In this document: piece after piece, positions 16,744 through 24,612 of the stretch
How the letters are laid out: every line of letters begins with the position of its first letter
Numbering within the stretch: position 1 is the first letter of the stretch
Source of the DNA: JAOUGY01 sp963785075
GTDB lineage: Bacteria > Actinomycetota > Acidimicrobiia > Spongiisociales > ZC4RG35
Direction of reading: 5' to 3'
NCBI GenBank assembly: GCA_963785075.1
Contig: CAWATW010000004.1
Coordinates: 682,001 to 746,000 of the forward strand
DNA length: 64,000 bases
Notes under the pieces: model-generated
Told to the model about the DNA's origin: nothing
Seen by the model: only the letters and a program-made list of their open reading frames with translations
Databases searched by the model: none
Program-made: the position numbers and the translations under genes

Positions 16744-17610
16744 TCAACGTCTCGGGATCTCACGTTGGAGCAACGACTCGAAACCCAGCTCCGTGCACAA
16801 CGCCTCGAACTCAGGACCGACGACACCGCGCCATCGGAGATCGTCCAAGGTCTCGTGGATGGGCACGTCGAGGCGAAGGGTGGTGAGGTCCCGGTACAGC
16901 ATGGCGTCGGCCATTCGCTCCCGCAGCGTCGTAGCGAGCTTTGCCGCTCCTCGGACGGTCACATCCCAGTCGTCACCCGCCGGAGGGATACTCTCCAGAT
17001 GTCGATACCGGGCGAGCACCGTCGACGCCGACTTGGCGCCCCACGCCGGCAAGCCCGGCACCCCGTCAGCCGTGTCACCCACGAGCGCCAGATAGTCGGG
17101 AATCGACGCCGGATGGACGCCGAACTTCTCGATCACGTCGGGTTCGGCGACACGCTTTCGCTCGCGGCGATTGAACGAGACCACTCGGTCGCCATCGACC
17201 ATCTGCATGAGGTCCTTGTCGGGCGTCATGATCACGACGCCATCGACATCGGCCTTCCAGCGTGCGGCGGCGGTGGCGATCGCATCATCGGCCTCGAACT
17301 CCACCATCGACCACAGCACCACGCCGAGGGCGCGGAAGGCGCGGTCGGCGAGCGGGAACTGTGCCCAAAGCGCCGGTTCGATTCCTTCGCCGGTCTTGTA
17401 GCCGGGGAACATGTCGTTCCTGAACGACTCGATCACCTGGTCCGTGGCGACGGCGAAGTGGGTCACGTCGTCGTCGAGCAGCAACGCCAGCGTCGAATCG
17501 AGGATGCCCCTGATGGCACCCACTTCACGACCGTCCGGGGCGGACCGGGGCGGCACGCCGTAATACGAACGGAAGAGCTCATAGGTACCATCGAGAAGGT
17601 GGAGCAGCAC
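16744..17610 (-). CDS. 5'-3' exonuclease (DNA polymerase I N-terminal-like flap nuclease)
   Basis: 288 aa, the size of stand-alone bacterial FEN-type nucleases that process 5' flaps. Metal-site motifs: LLHLLDGTYELFRSYYG (first Asp), VEFEADDAIATAA (EADD), GVVIMTPDKDLMQMV (TPDKDLMQ) and YLALVGDTADGVPGLP (H3TH and GD.AD.). A helix-hairpin-helix follows (WGAKSASTVLARY). GTG 17610 is the start directly before the conserved block. Its first 12 bases overlap the first 12 bases of the divergent gene at 17599. A TAGGAT box (minus strand, 17621-17626) lies 10 nt upstream. Confidence 0.88.
   Translation of the reverse strand: MLLHLLDGTYELFRSYYGVPPRSAPDGREVGAIRGILDSTLALLLDDDVTHFAVATDQVIESFRNDMFPGYKTGEGIEPALWAQFPLADRAFRALGVVLWSMVEFEADDAIATAAARWKADVDGVVIMTPDKDLMQMVDGDRVVSFNRRERKRVAEPDVIEKFGVHPASIPDYLALVGDTADGVPGLPAWGAKSASTVLARYRHLESIPPAGDDWDVTVRGAAKLATTLRERMADAMLYRDLTTLRLDVPIHETLDDLRWRGVVGPEFEALCTELGFESLLQREIPRR
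17586..17591 (+). promoter_or_regulatory. -10 box TACCAT inside the divergent exonuclease gene
   Basis: TACCAT, 7 nt, GTG 17599. The box lies within the first codons of the exonuclease gene on the other strand, so each gene's promoter sits in the other's coding region. Confidence 0.45.
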
Positions 17611-17982
17611 AACGAAGACGATCCTAGAGACACCGACGAGGCCTGGCACCAAGTGGCGGCCACCTGGTCGAACATCGGCGACCGGTTGCGTGACCGGTAT
17701 CAAGACGTCGTGGGCGACCAGGGACCATCCGAGAGCGAGGTGCGTGAGGCGTTCAAGACGCTCGGCACTGCCGCCCAATCCGTGTTCGACTCGATCGGGT
17801 CGGCGATGAAGGATCCCGAGGTTCGGTCGCAGGTGAAGGATGCCGTCGCCGGGTTTGCATCGGCCATGGGTCAGACCTTCAACGACCTCGGGGAGGAGAT
17901 CCGGCGCGTCACCAACGACGACGGCACGGCGCCGGCCCCCGACCAGTCGGATGAATCGCCGACCAATGACACCTCGGGCTGA
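17599..17982 (+). CDS. small helical hypothetical protein
   Basis: About 127 aa, acidic, starting at GTG 17599. It is predicted mostly alpha-helical: WHQVAATWSNIGDRLRDRYQ, then SEVREAFKTLGTAAQSVFDS, then VRSQVKDAVAGFASAMGQTF, ending in a disordered DQSDESPTNDTSG tail. The amphipathic repeats recall YtxH-like or membrane-surface helical proteins, but there is no transmembrane segment. It precedes the sulfurtransferase gene by 9 bp and is probably co-transcribed with it. Function unknown. Confidence 0.7.
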   Translation: MEQHNEDDPRDTDEAWHQVAATWSNIGDRLRDRYQDVVGDQGPSESEVREAFKTLGTAAQSVFDSIGSAMKDPEVRSQVKDAVAGFASAMGQTFNDLGEEIRRVTNDDGTAPAPDQSDESPTNDTSG

Positions 17983-17991
17983 CAGAACGTC

Positions 17992-18834
17992 ATGCCTGTA
18001 TCCGAAGAAGGTTCGAGCCTTCTCGTGTCGGTCGATCGACTCGCAGACCTCCTGGGCTCGTCGGAGCTCCGTGCGTTCGACACCCGGTGGTATCTGGGTG
18101 AGCCCGATCGGGGTCGATCGGAATACCTCGCCTCGCACATCCCCGGGGCGGTGTTCGTGGACCTCGAGACGCAGCTGAGTGGTCGGGGAGGGCCCGGTCG
18201 ACATCCGCTTCCCGACCCCGTACGCTTCGCCGCCACCCTCGGCCGGCTCGGAATCGATCCCGAATCTCGCGTGGTCGTGTACGACTCGTCCGGCGGAGCC
18301 ATCGCCGCCCGGATGTGGTGGATGCTCCGAGCACTCGGCCATCGGTCCGTCAGGGTCCTCGATGGGGGATGGCAAGCGTGGACCGCCGCTGGTCTTCCGG
18401 TCGACGACGCCTTCGTGCAGCCGCATCCTGTCGCCTACCCGGTCCTGATGTCGTCCTGGCCCCGCACGGTGACCAATGCCGAGATCCGGGCCGACAGCGA
18501 CCACACGCTCATCGATGCGAGGGCAGCCGAACGATATCGAGGGGAGGTGGAACCAGTCGATGCTCGCCCTGGCCACATCCCTGGAGCCGTCAACCTCCCT
18601 CACACCGGGAATCTGGCACCGGACGGAACTCACCTGCCGGCCGAGGTGCTGGCACAGCGATTTGCGGGTGTCGGGAGTGACCCGGTGGTCTACTGCGGGA
18701 GTGGTGTGACTGCGTGCGCCAACATCTTGGCGATGGAACTGGCGGGGATTCCCGGCGCCCGGCTGTATCCCGGATCGTGGAGCGATTGGGCGTCGCAGCC
18801 CACGCTCCCGGTTGCGTTGGGCGATCGCCCGTGA
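17992..18834 (+). CDS. sseA: two-domain sulfurtransferase, 3-mercaptopyruvate type
   Basis: 280 aa with two rhodanese domains: an inactive N-terminal one (FDTRWYLGEPDRGRSEYLAS to VVVYDSSGGAIAARMWWML) and a catalytic C-terminal one. The active loop is CGSGVTAC, the signature of mercaptopyruvate sulfurtransferases, whereas thiosulfate-specific enzymes have CRKGVT. It moves sulfane sulfur to cyanide or thiols. The next gene starts inside its stop codon (GTGA, 18831-18834). Confidence 0.9.
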   Translation: MPVSEEGSSLLVSVDRLADLLGSSELRAFDTRWYLGEPDRGRSEYLASHIPGAVFVDLETQLSGRGGPGRHPLPDPVRFAATLGRLGIDPESRVVVYDSSGGAIAARMWWMLRALGHRSVRVLDGGWQAWTAAGLPVDDAFVQPHPVAYPVLMSSWPRTVTNAEIRADSDHTLIDARAAERYRGEVEPVDARPGHIPGAVNLPHTGNLAPDGTHLPAEVLAQRFAGVGSDPVVYCGSGVTACANILAMELAGIPGARLYPGSWSDWASQPTLPVALGDRP

Positions 18835-19817
18835 CCGACACGGCAACCCGCGATGCGATCGAGGGCACCGATTATCCGGCGCTCCAGCGCATGATCGACG
18901 GCCATTGCGCCGCCCGGGACTGGGACGCATTGGCAGATCTCCGGATCTTGTGCCGGCACGCCGTCGAACGCGGGAAACAACTCTGGGCGGTGGAGGAGCA
19001 CATCCGGTACAGGCTTGCACTGGAAGCGCCCGGGGACATCGCGGCCCGTGTCGTCGCCGAGGGCCCGGCTCGGTTCACGCTCGGACCCCTCCCGGAGGTG
19101 GCGGCGAGCAGCCACACCTGGGCGGAACTCGACGACGCGCTGCCACCCGGCCCATGGCGGTCGACGGTGGCCCACGAAAGAGTGGTCAGAGGGGAGGATC
19201 TCCGGGGCCTCACGGTCGAGGCGGAGATCTTCGAGCTCCCGCTGCAGCTCCAGGCGTGGGAACCTGCATATCGCCTCCCCGACTACAAGACCGATCGGGT
19301 GGAGCAGCCAGGTCCATCGCCCATTCGGATGACACCGACGGAGCTGCCGTCGACTCCAGGATCACCTGCGGACGAAGCGGAGGCGACCGAGGCGCTCAGG
19401 CTCCTCACCGCCACCTGGGTGGAGCACTCGAGCGGCCGATCCGAGACCCGGGCGGTGGAAGGCGACGCCCCGGCTGCGATCGCCGCATTGGGACCGCGCG
19501 TCGTCTCGATGGCGCCCATCTCGGCACCCGAGGCCCTCGAATGGATGGCATGGGCGGGTTCGGTCGGCGGCGTCTACGGCCGGCGACGTGGTGCTGCTGC
19601 GGGCAGGTTCGGGGCATGGTGGGCGGCGACACATCTGGCGGCGGTGGACTGGCCACCGAGCCCAGACGATCTGGGAACTGCCATCCACGAGTTGCGGTGG
19701 TTCTTGTGGTCGGACGGCTCCACATCGGGCTGGATGCTCAATCTCGCGGTGGAAGACGTCGAGAACGGAATCGCGTGGGCGACGACTTCGACCGACTCTG
19801 ACCCTTCCGAGAGTTGA
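18831..19817 (+). CDS. hypothetical protein coupled to the sulfurtransferase
   Basis: 328 aa, starting GTG 18831 within the sulfurtransferase stop (GTGA), so translation is coupled. It begins with a helical region (LQRMIDGHCAARDWDALADL) and has Trp-rich C-terminal motifs: EALEWMAWAGSVGGVYGRRR, then RFGAWWAATHLAAVDWPPSP, then ELRWFLWSDGSTSGWMLNLA. The C-terminal part could be a small-molecule-binding domain; no family is recognised. No signal peptide or TM segment. Confidence 0.75.
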   Translation: MTDTATRDAIEGTDYPALQRMIDGHCAARDWDALADLRILCRHAVERGKQLWAVEEHIRYRLALEAPGDIAARVVAEGPARFTLGPLPEVAASSHTWAELDDALPPGPWRSTVAHERVVRGEDLRGLTVEAEIFELPLQLQAWEPAYRLPDYKTDRVEQPGPSPIRMTPTELPSTPGSPADEAEATEALRLLTATWVEHSSGRSETRAVEGDAPAAIAALGPRVVSMAPISAPEALEWMAWAGSVGGVYGRRRGAAAGRFGAWWAATHLAAVDWPPSPDDLGTAIHELRWFLWSDGSTSGWMLNLAVEDVENGIAWATTSTDSDPSES

Positions 19818-19914
19818 CCGACACCGGAGGAAACCACTGGACGTTTGACTCGTGATCAGTCGGTGGATCTCGTCGACGCCGCCCCCGAAACCGCGACCGC
19901 ACACTGCGATCAGG

Positions 19915-21042
19915 TCAGCCGCTCTTCAGGCGCCGGACGATCGATGGCAGCGTTCGGGCGGCAAACAAGAGAGCTCGGCGTGACACGATCGGCGACACCG
20001 GAGACAGAATCACGTGTTGGAGTCCCGCCTCCCCGAGCTCCCAGAGACGCCCGACCACCTCATCAGGAGTCCCTGCCACGAGTCGCTGCCTCAAGAGCTC
20101 GCCTGGGACGGCATCGATGGCATCCTCGAGATCGGAACGGTCGTAGCGATCCGGGACGAACTCGGCCATCCCGCCGAAACCCTCCCCAAGCGGGTGCCGG
20201 AATCCAGCCTGCTGCCACATACGATCGGGCGCGAGCAACGCGAGGAAGCGCACCGCAGGATGATGGAGTTGGAGGTCGACATCGGCGGCGTTTCTTCCCA
20301 CCAGGTAGGGCACCGTCATCGCCGGCACGATGCTCGAGGGCTCACGCCCGTGCTCCACGGCTGAGGCGTGAATCACGCCGAGAGACCCGGCGTAGTCCTC
20401 CGCCGACATGGGGATCGCCGGAAGCCACCCGTCGGCATACCGACCGGTCAGTCGGAGCATCCGGGGACCGTGCGCCCCGAGCCAGATCTGAGGCATCCCC
20501 CCGACGCCCGGCGGAAGGTCCAGCGACGCCCCGTCCAATGTGAAGAAGTCGCCGTCGAACGACATGGCACGGCTCCCTGCGAAACACATCCGGAGAACCT
20601 GGAGCGCCTCTTCGAGCCGCGAGACCGGACGATCGAACGACAGCCCGTACGGCGTCACGTTCTCTGCTTCGCCCGAACCGATGCCGAGGATGGGTGGGCG
20701 AAGCGTCAGGTGGCTCAGGGTGAGCGCAGCTTGTGCCAAGACCACCGGGTGCCGCCGGATCGCCTCCGTGACGCCGACACCCAACTGGAGGCGCCCGGCT
20801 CGAGAGGCGAGATGCCCGGCCAAGGTCTGCCACTCGAAGAATGCATCAGGGGAACCGCCCCGGCGCGAGAGCCATGTGAACCGGCTGTCCCACATGTCTC
20901 GCGGGAAGAAGCCGGTCAGGTGATCGACGACCCACACCGACGTGAGACCCAGGGCGCGGGCGACCTGGACCATTGCGTGTGTTCGCCGGAGCGGCGGGCC
21001 GCTCCCGACCCCTATCCCCACATCCATCGGCCGGTGACGCAT
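19915..21042 (-). CDS. LLM-class (luciferase-like) flavin/F420-dependent oxidoreductase
   Basis: 375 aa with the luciferase-like TIM barrel: VGIGVGSGPPLRRTHAMVQV (N-terminal strand), TSVWVVDHLTGFFPRDMW, GRLQLGVGVTEAIRRHPVVL, LGIGSGEAENVTPYGLSFDR (cofactor phosphate loop) and MPQIWLGAHGPRMLRLTGRY. In actinobacteria this subgroup generally uses F420, but the cofactor is not provable here. A TAGTGT box sits 6 nt before the ATG (minus strand 21049-21054). It lies alone between the sulfurtransferase operon and the IS remnant. Confidence 0.88.
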   Translation of the reverse strand: MRHRPMDVGIGVGSGPPLRRTHAMVQVARALGLTSVWVVDHLTGFFPRDMWDSRFTWLSRRGGSPDAFFEWQTLAGHLASRAGRLQLGVGVTEAIRRHPVVLAQAALTLSHLTLRPPILGIGSGEAENVTPYGLSFDRPVSRLEEALQVLRMCFAGSRAMSFDGDFFTLDGASLDLPPGVGGMPQIWLGAHGPRMLRLTGRYADGWLPAIPMSAEDYAGSLGVIHASAVEHGREPSSIVPAMTVPYLVGRNAADVDLQLHHPAVRFLALLAPDRMWQQAGFRHPLGEGFGGMAEFVPDRYDRSDLEDAIDAVPGELLRQRLVAGTPDEVVGRLWELGEAGLQHVILSPVSPIVSRRALLFAARTLPSIVRRLKSG

Positions 21043-21048
21043 CGTCGG

Positions 21049-21054
21049 ACACTA
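21049..21054 (-). promoter_or_regulatory. -10 box TAGTGT of the LLM oxidoreductase
   Basis: TAGTGT, 6 nt (cgtcgg on the plus strand), then ATG 21042. The promoter uses the very end of the IS remnant region, so the insertion may have supplied upstream sequence. Confidence 0.5.
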
Positions 21055-21298
21055 GGGATCGCCGGCCTCGGGTGGACACAGGTCCTGTGTGTGCATGATG
21101 ATTGTCGCTTCTGGTCGAAGGTGCTGTCGGGGGTGGGCGAGCCAGGCGTCGGGTTGGGCTCGAAGCTGGTGGAACCGTTCTATCACGGCGTTGTCATCGG
21201 GAGATCTCGGTGGGGTCCGGTGGTGGGTGACGTCGACCGATCGGAGGTGGTCACCGACCTGTCGCGCCACGAACTCTCTTCCCGTTGTCCGTCATGAC
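21052..21298 (-). mobile_element. remnant of an IS481/IS3-type transposase (integrase core fragment)
   Basis: Only the middle-to-end of a DDE integrase core remains: VMTDNG (second catalytic Asp), then after a one-base gain EFVARQVGDHLRSVDV, then HHRTPPRSPDDNAVIERFHQ, with the catalytic Glu in NAVIERF. An in-frame stop precedes VMTDNG. No inverted repeats or target duplications are visible, and both ends are lost. It separates the polyamine operon from the LLM gene. Confidence 0.75.
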
Positions 21299-21380
21299 CT
21301 CTCAGATCATGGCTCTCTGGTCGGCGAACCATCGAACGGATCGACTCGTATGGCCACCGGCGAGACGAGCGCTCCGTCCG

Positions 21381-22808
21381 TCAGCTGTCGAGGTTGGCCA
21401 TGACGTGCTTGATACGGGTGTAGTCGTCGAACGAATACACCGAGAGATCCTTGCCGTATCCGGATCTCTTGTATCCGCCATGAGGCATCTCCGCCACGAG
21501 AGGGATGTGCGTGTTGATCCACACGCATCCGAAGTCGAGTTGCTTCGACATTCGCATCGCTCGTCCGAAGTCCTTCGTCCACACGCTCGACGCCAAGCCG
21601 TACTCGACACCGTTGGCCCAACGGATGGCCTCGTCCTCGTCGGCGAAGCGTTGCACGGTGATGACCGGACCGAAGACCTCGTTCTGGATCATCTCGTCGT
21701 CCTGGCGAAGGTCGGCGACCACCGTCGGCTGGTAGAAGAACCCCGATCCATCGATCTTCGACCCCCCGGCCACGACGCGCCCATGCGATGGCGTCCGCTC
21801 CACGAACCCGCTCACCCGCTCGTACTGGTCCGTGTTGTTCACGGGGCCGAACAGGACGTCCTCGTCGTCGGGAGCACCCGTCCTGGTCGCCTTCGCTTGT
21901 TCGGCGAGAGCGGCGACGAAGTCGTCGTAGATCGCAGGCGCTGCCAGAACCCTGGTGGCGGCGGTGCAGTCCTGCCCAGCGTTGAAGAACCCCGCCACGG
22001 CGATTCCTTCCGCAGCGGCCTCCAGGTCGGCGTCGTCGAAGATCACGACGGGCGCCTTTCCGCCCAGCTCCAGATGAACCCGTTTGAGCTTTGTCGCCGC
22101 CACGCCTGCAACTTCCATGCCGGCTCGAACCGATCCGGTGATGGACACCATCGCCGGGATCTCGTGATCCACCATCAACCGGCCGGTGGTGCGGTCGCCG
22201 CAGATCACGTTGAGGACTCCTGGCGGCAGGAACTCGGCTGCGATCTCGGCGAGGAGGGTGGTGGTGGCGGGGGTGGTGTCGCTCGGCTTGAGCACCACGG
22301 TGTTTCCGGCGGCTATGGCCGGGGCGAACTTCCACACGGCCATCATCATCGGGTAGTTCCACGGCGCCACCTGTGCACACACGCCAACCGGCTCTCTTCG
22401 CACGAACGAAGTCATGCCGGCCATGTACTCGGCGGCGGCCCGGCCCTCCAGGTGGCGGGCTGCCCCGGCGAAGAAGCGGATCTGGTCGGCCATCGGTGGG
22501 ATCTCTTCACTCTGCGTGAGGTGGAAGGGTTTGCCCGTGTTCTCCACCTCCAGCGCGACGAGCTCGTCGGCCCGGGCCTCGACGGCGTCGGCGATGCGGA
22601 TCAGCGCCAGTGATCGCTCGCTCGGCGTGACGTCCCGCCACGTCGGGAACGCCTCCTCGGCGGCCCGCATCGCCCGGTCCACGTCCTCCGGACCGGAGAG
22701 AGCGGCGACGGCGTACTCCGTGCCGGTGGCGGGGTTGATCAGTGGCGAAGTGCGCCCGTCGGTCGCGTCGACGTACCGGCCATCGACGAAGTTGCGGAAT
22801 TGTCTCAT
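21381..22808 (-). CDS. aldehyde dehydrogenase, gamma-aminobutyraldehyde/betaine-aldehyde type
   Basis: 475-aa NAD(P)-dependent aldehyde dehydrogenase. Catalytic Glu in RVHLELGGKAPVVIF and nucleophile Cys in GFFNAGQDCTAATRV. The APWNYPMMMAVWKFAPA segment and the C-terminus YGKDLSVYSFDDYTRIKHVM match aminobutyraldehyde dehydrogenases (PatD/Prr). It is the last gene of the pot operon, 15 bp after potC, and would oxidise the aldehyde made by polyamine deamination, feeding putrescine into GABA metabolism. No polyamine aminotransferase or oxidase is in view, so the pathway is incomplete in this window. Confidence 0.88.
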   Translation of the reverse strand: MRQFRNFVDGRYVDATDGRTSPLINPATGTEYAVAALSGPEDVDRAMRAAEEAFPTWRDVTPSERSLALIRIADAVEARADELVALEVENTGKPFHLTQSEEIPPMADQIRFFAGAARHLEGRAAAEYMAGMTSFVRREPVGVCAQVAPWNYPMMMAVWKFAPAIAAGNTVVLKPSDTTPATTTLLAEIAAEFLPPGVLNVICGDRTTGRLMVDHEIPAMVSITGSVRAGMEVAGVAATKLKRVHLELGGKAPVVIFDDADLEAAAEGIAVAGFFNAGQDCTAATRVLAAPAIYDDFVAALAEQAKATRTGAPDDEDVLFGPVNNTDQYERVSGFVERTPSHGRVVAGGSKIDGSGFFYQPTVVADLRQDDEMIQNEVFGPVITVQRFADEDEAIRWANGVEYGLASSVWTKDFGRAMRMSKQLDFGCVWINTHIPLVAEMPHGGYKRSGYGKDLSVYSFDDYTRIKHVMANLDS

Positions 22809-22823
22809 TGCCTTCTCCTTGGG

Positions 22824-23612
22824 TCAGGTCCGTTCCTCTGATCGAGCGGCGAGCCGTTGGCTGAGGATGATCGGGATGAAGGTGATGACCACCACGAGCA
22901 GCGCCACGACGTTGGTCACCGGCCGATTTCGAGGCCGTACCAACGATGAGAAGATCCAGATGGGAAGCGTCTGCTGGTTCCCCGCCGTGAACGTGGTCAC
23001 GATGATCTCGTCGAAACTGAGGGCGAAGGCCAGCATCCCGCCGGTGACGATCGCCGAACCCAGCTGGGGGAGGAGGACGTACCTGAACGTCTGCCAGCCT
23101 CGGGCTCCGAGGTCCATCGAAGCCTCGAGCATCGATGGTGAGGTACGGCGCATCCGAGCGATCACGTTGTTGTAGGCCACGGCGACGCAGAACGTCGCAT
23201 GCCCGATCACGAGGGTCCAGAACGAGAATGGGATCTCCGAGAGGTTGATGGCCGACCTCAGCGCGATCCCCGTGATGATCCCGGGGAGGGCGATTGGGAG
23301 GACGATGAACAGGGAGAGGACTTCGCGGCCGAAGAATCGCGATCGCCAGATCGCGCCCGCAGCGAGGGTCCCGAGGACCAGAGCGATGGTCGTCGCAACG
23401 GCAGCCACCGACAGCGACAGCCCGAGCGCCCCCCGGATGTCGGGGTTCTGGGCGGCGACCGTGAACCAGCGGGTCGTCAGACCGGGTGGGGGGAACGTGA
23501 ACGCGGCGTCCTCGGTGCTGAAGGCGTAGAGGAACACGAACAGTATGGGCAGGTGCAGATAGACCAGGACGGATCCGGCGACGAATCCGAGTGTGCGCCC
23601 TCGAGGTTTCAC
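22824..23612 (-). CDS. potC: polyamine-type ABC transporter permease PotC
   Basis: 262-aa inner-membrane permease with six hydrophobic segments. The family EAA loop is MLEASMDLGARGWQTFRYVL. The start is GTG overlapping the potB stop (GTGA, 23609-23612), so translation is coupled. LSFDEIIVTTFTAGNQQTLP is the typical PotC segment after the loop. It pairs with PotB to form the channel for putrescine/spermidine-like substrates. Confidence 0.9.
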   Translation of the reverse strand: MKPRGRTLGFVAGSVLVYLHLPILFVFLYAFSTEDAAFTFPPPGLTTRWFTVAAQNPDIRGALGLSLSVAAVATTIALVLGTLAAGAIWRSRFFGREVLSLFIVLPIALPGIITGIALRSAINLSEIPFSFWTLVIGHATFCVAVAYNNVIARMRRTSPSMLEASMDLGARGWQTFRYVLLPQLGSAIVTGGMLAFALSFDEIIVTTFTAGNQQTLPIWIFSSLVRPRNRPVTNVVALLVVVITFIPIILSQRLAARSEERT

Positions 23613-24541
23613 AAGGCCTCGAATGCGCCGAGCTTTCGGGCGCCTGTGAGGTAGAGCACCATCACGCCAACCGGGATGAAGGACAACGCCGCGGCCAGTG
23701 GCAGGTTGCCGGCGACGCCCTGCTGAGAGTAGATCGCCAGCCCGATGAACGGGCTCGAGTCTCCGATCACGGTCGGGATGATGTAGTCACCCAGCGTCAG
23801 TGAGAAGGTGAATATCGAACCGGCGGCCACCCCTGGCAGGGCCAGCGGCCACACGATCTGACGGAACGTCGTCGACGGCTGAGCTCCCAGATCGGCCGAT
23901 GCCTCGAGGAAGGATCGGGGAACGCGCTCCACCGCCGCCTGAATCGGGAGGACCATGTACGGCAGCCAGATGTAGAGGAACACGATGAACTGGCCCAGCG
24001 ACGATGTGGAGAGCGACGGTCCTCCGATCACAGGCAGTGACAGCACGCCCTCGAGCACGGGTGTCAGCCCGAAGAGATCGAAGAACCAGCTGATGATGCC
24101 CTCGGCCGCCAGTATCAGCTTCCAGGCGTACACCCTCACCAGGTACGACGACCACAGGGGCAGGAGGACGGCCAGGACGAGCGCAGACTTGCGTCTTCCG
24201 GACGTGTACCGGGCGATGTAGTAGGCCAGAGGGAATCCGAGTGCCACCGCCGCCAGCGTCACGGCTCCGGCCATGCCGATGGTCCGTCCCGCCACGGCCA
24301 TGTTTGCGTCCGTGAAGACCTGGCGCCACGTCTGGAATGTGGGAGTTCGATCGATGGTCCCGGCGAACGGATCGAGCCGGAAGAAGCTCTGAGCCAGGAG
24401 CGACAGCACGCTCCCCCCGTACACGCCGACGAGCCACAGCGCTGGGAGTGCCACCAGGAGCGCGAGGCGCAGGCGCGGCCGGCGATACAGCGCCACGGCG
24501 GCCCGGTGCATCCAGCTCGTTCGATTCGGTGCCTGCATCAT
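23609..24541 (-). CDS. potB: polyamine-type ABC transporter permease PotB
   Basis: About 310 aa, six TM segments. The EAA loop is FLEASADLGAQPSTTFRQIV and the following helix has TFSLTLGDYIIPTVIGD, typical of PotB. Start taken as ATG 24541 (a second ATG follows directly); the frame is open further upstream only through the intercistronic hairpin. A GTGA overlap joins it to potC. Expression relative to potD may be set by the hairpin at 24569-24610. Confidence 0.9.
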   Translation of the reverse strand: MMQAPNRTSWMHRAAVALYRRPRLRLALLVALPALWLVGVYGGSVLSLLAQSFFRLDPFAGTIDRTPTFQTWRQVFTDANMAVAGRTIGMAGAVTLAAVALGFPLAYYIARYTSGRRKSALVLAVLLPLWSSYLVRVYAWKLILAAEGIISWFFDLFGLTPVLEGVLSLPVIGGPSLSTSSLGQFIVFLYIWLPYMVLPIQAAVERVPRSFLEASADLGAQPSTTFRQIVWPLALPGVAAGSIFTFSLTLGDYIIPTVIGDSSPFIGLAIYSQQGVAGNLPLAAALSFIPVGVMVLYLTGARKLGAFEAL

Positions 24542-24568
24542 GTTCAGCCCGTCAGACCGGATGGATGT

Positions 24569-24610
24569 CGAAGGCCGGGGCGGAGCATGATCGCCCTGCC
24601 CCGGCCTTCG
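24569..24610 (-). promoter_or_regulatory. intercistronic hairpin between potD and potB
   Basis: A 13-bp perfect inverted repeat CGAAGGCCGGGGC / GCCCCGGCCTTCG with a 16-nt loop, starting 3 bp after the potD stop. No U tract follows, so it looks like an mRNA-stabilising or partial-attenuation element that would give more binding protein than permease. Confidence 0.7.
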
Positions 24611-24612
24611 TC

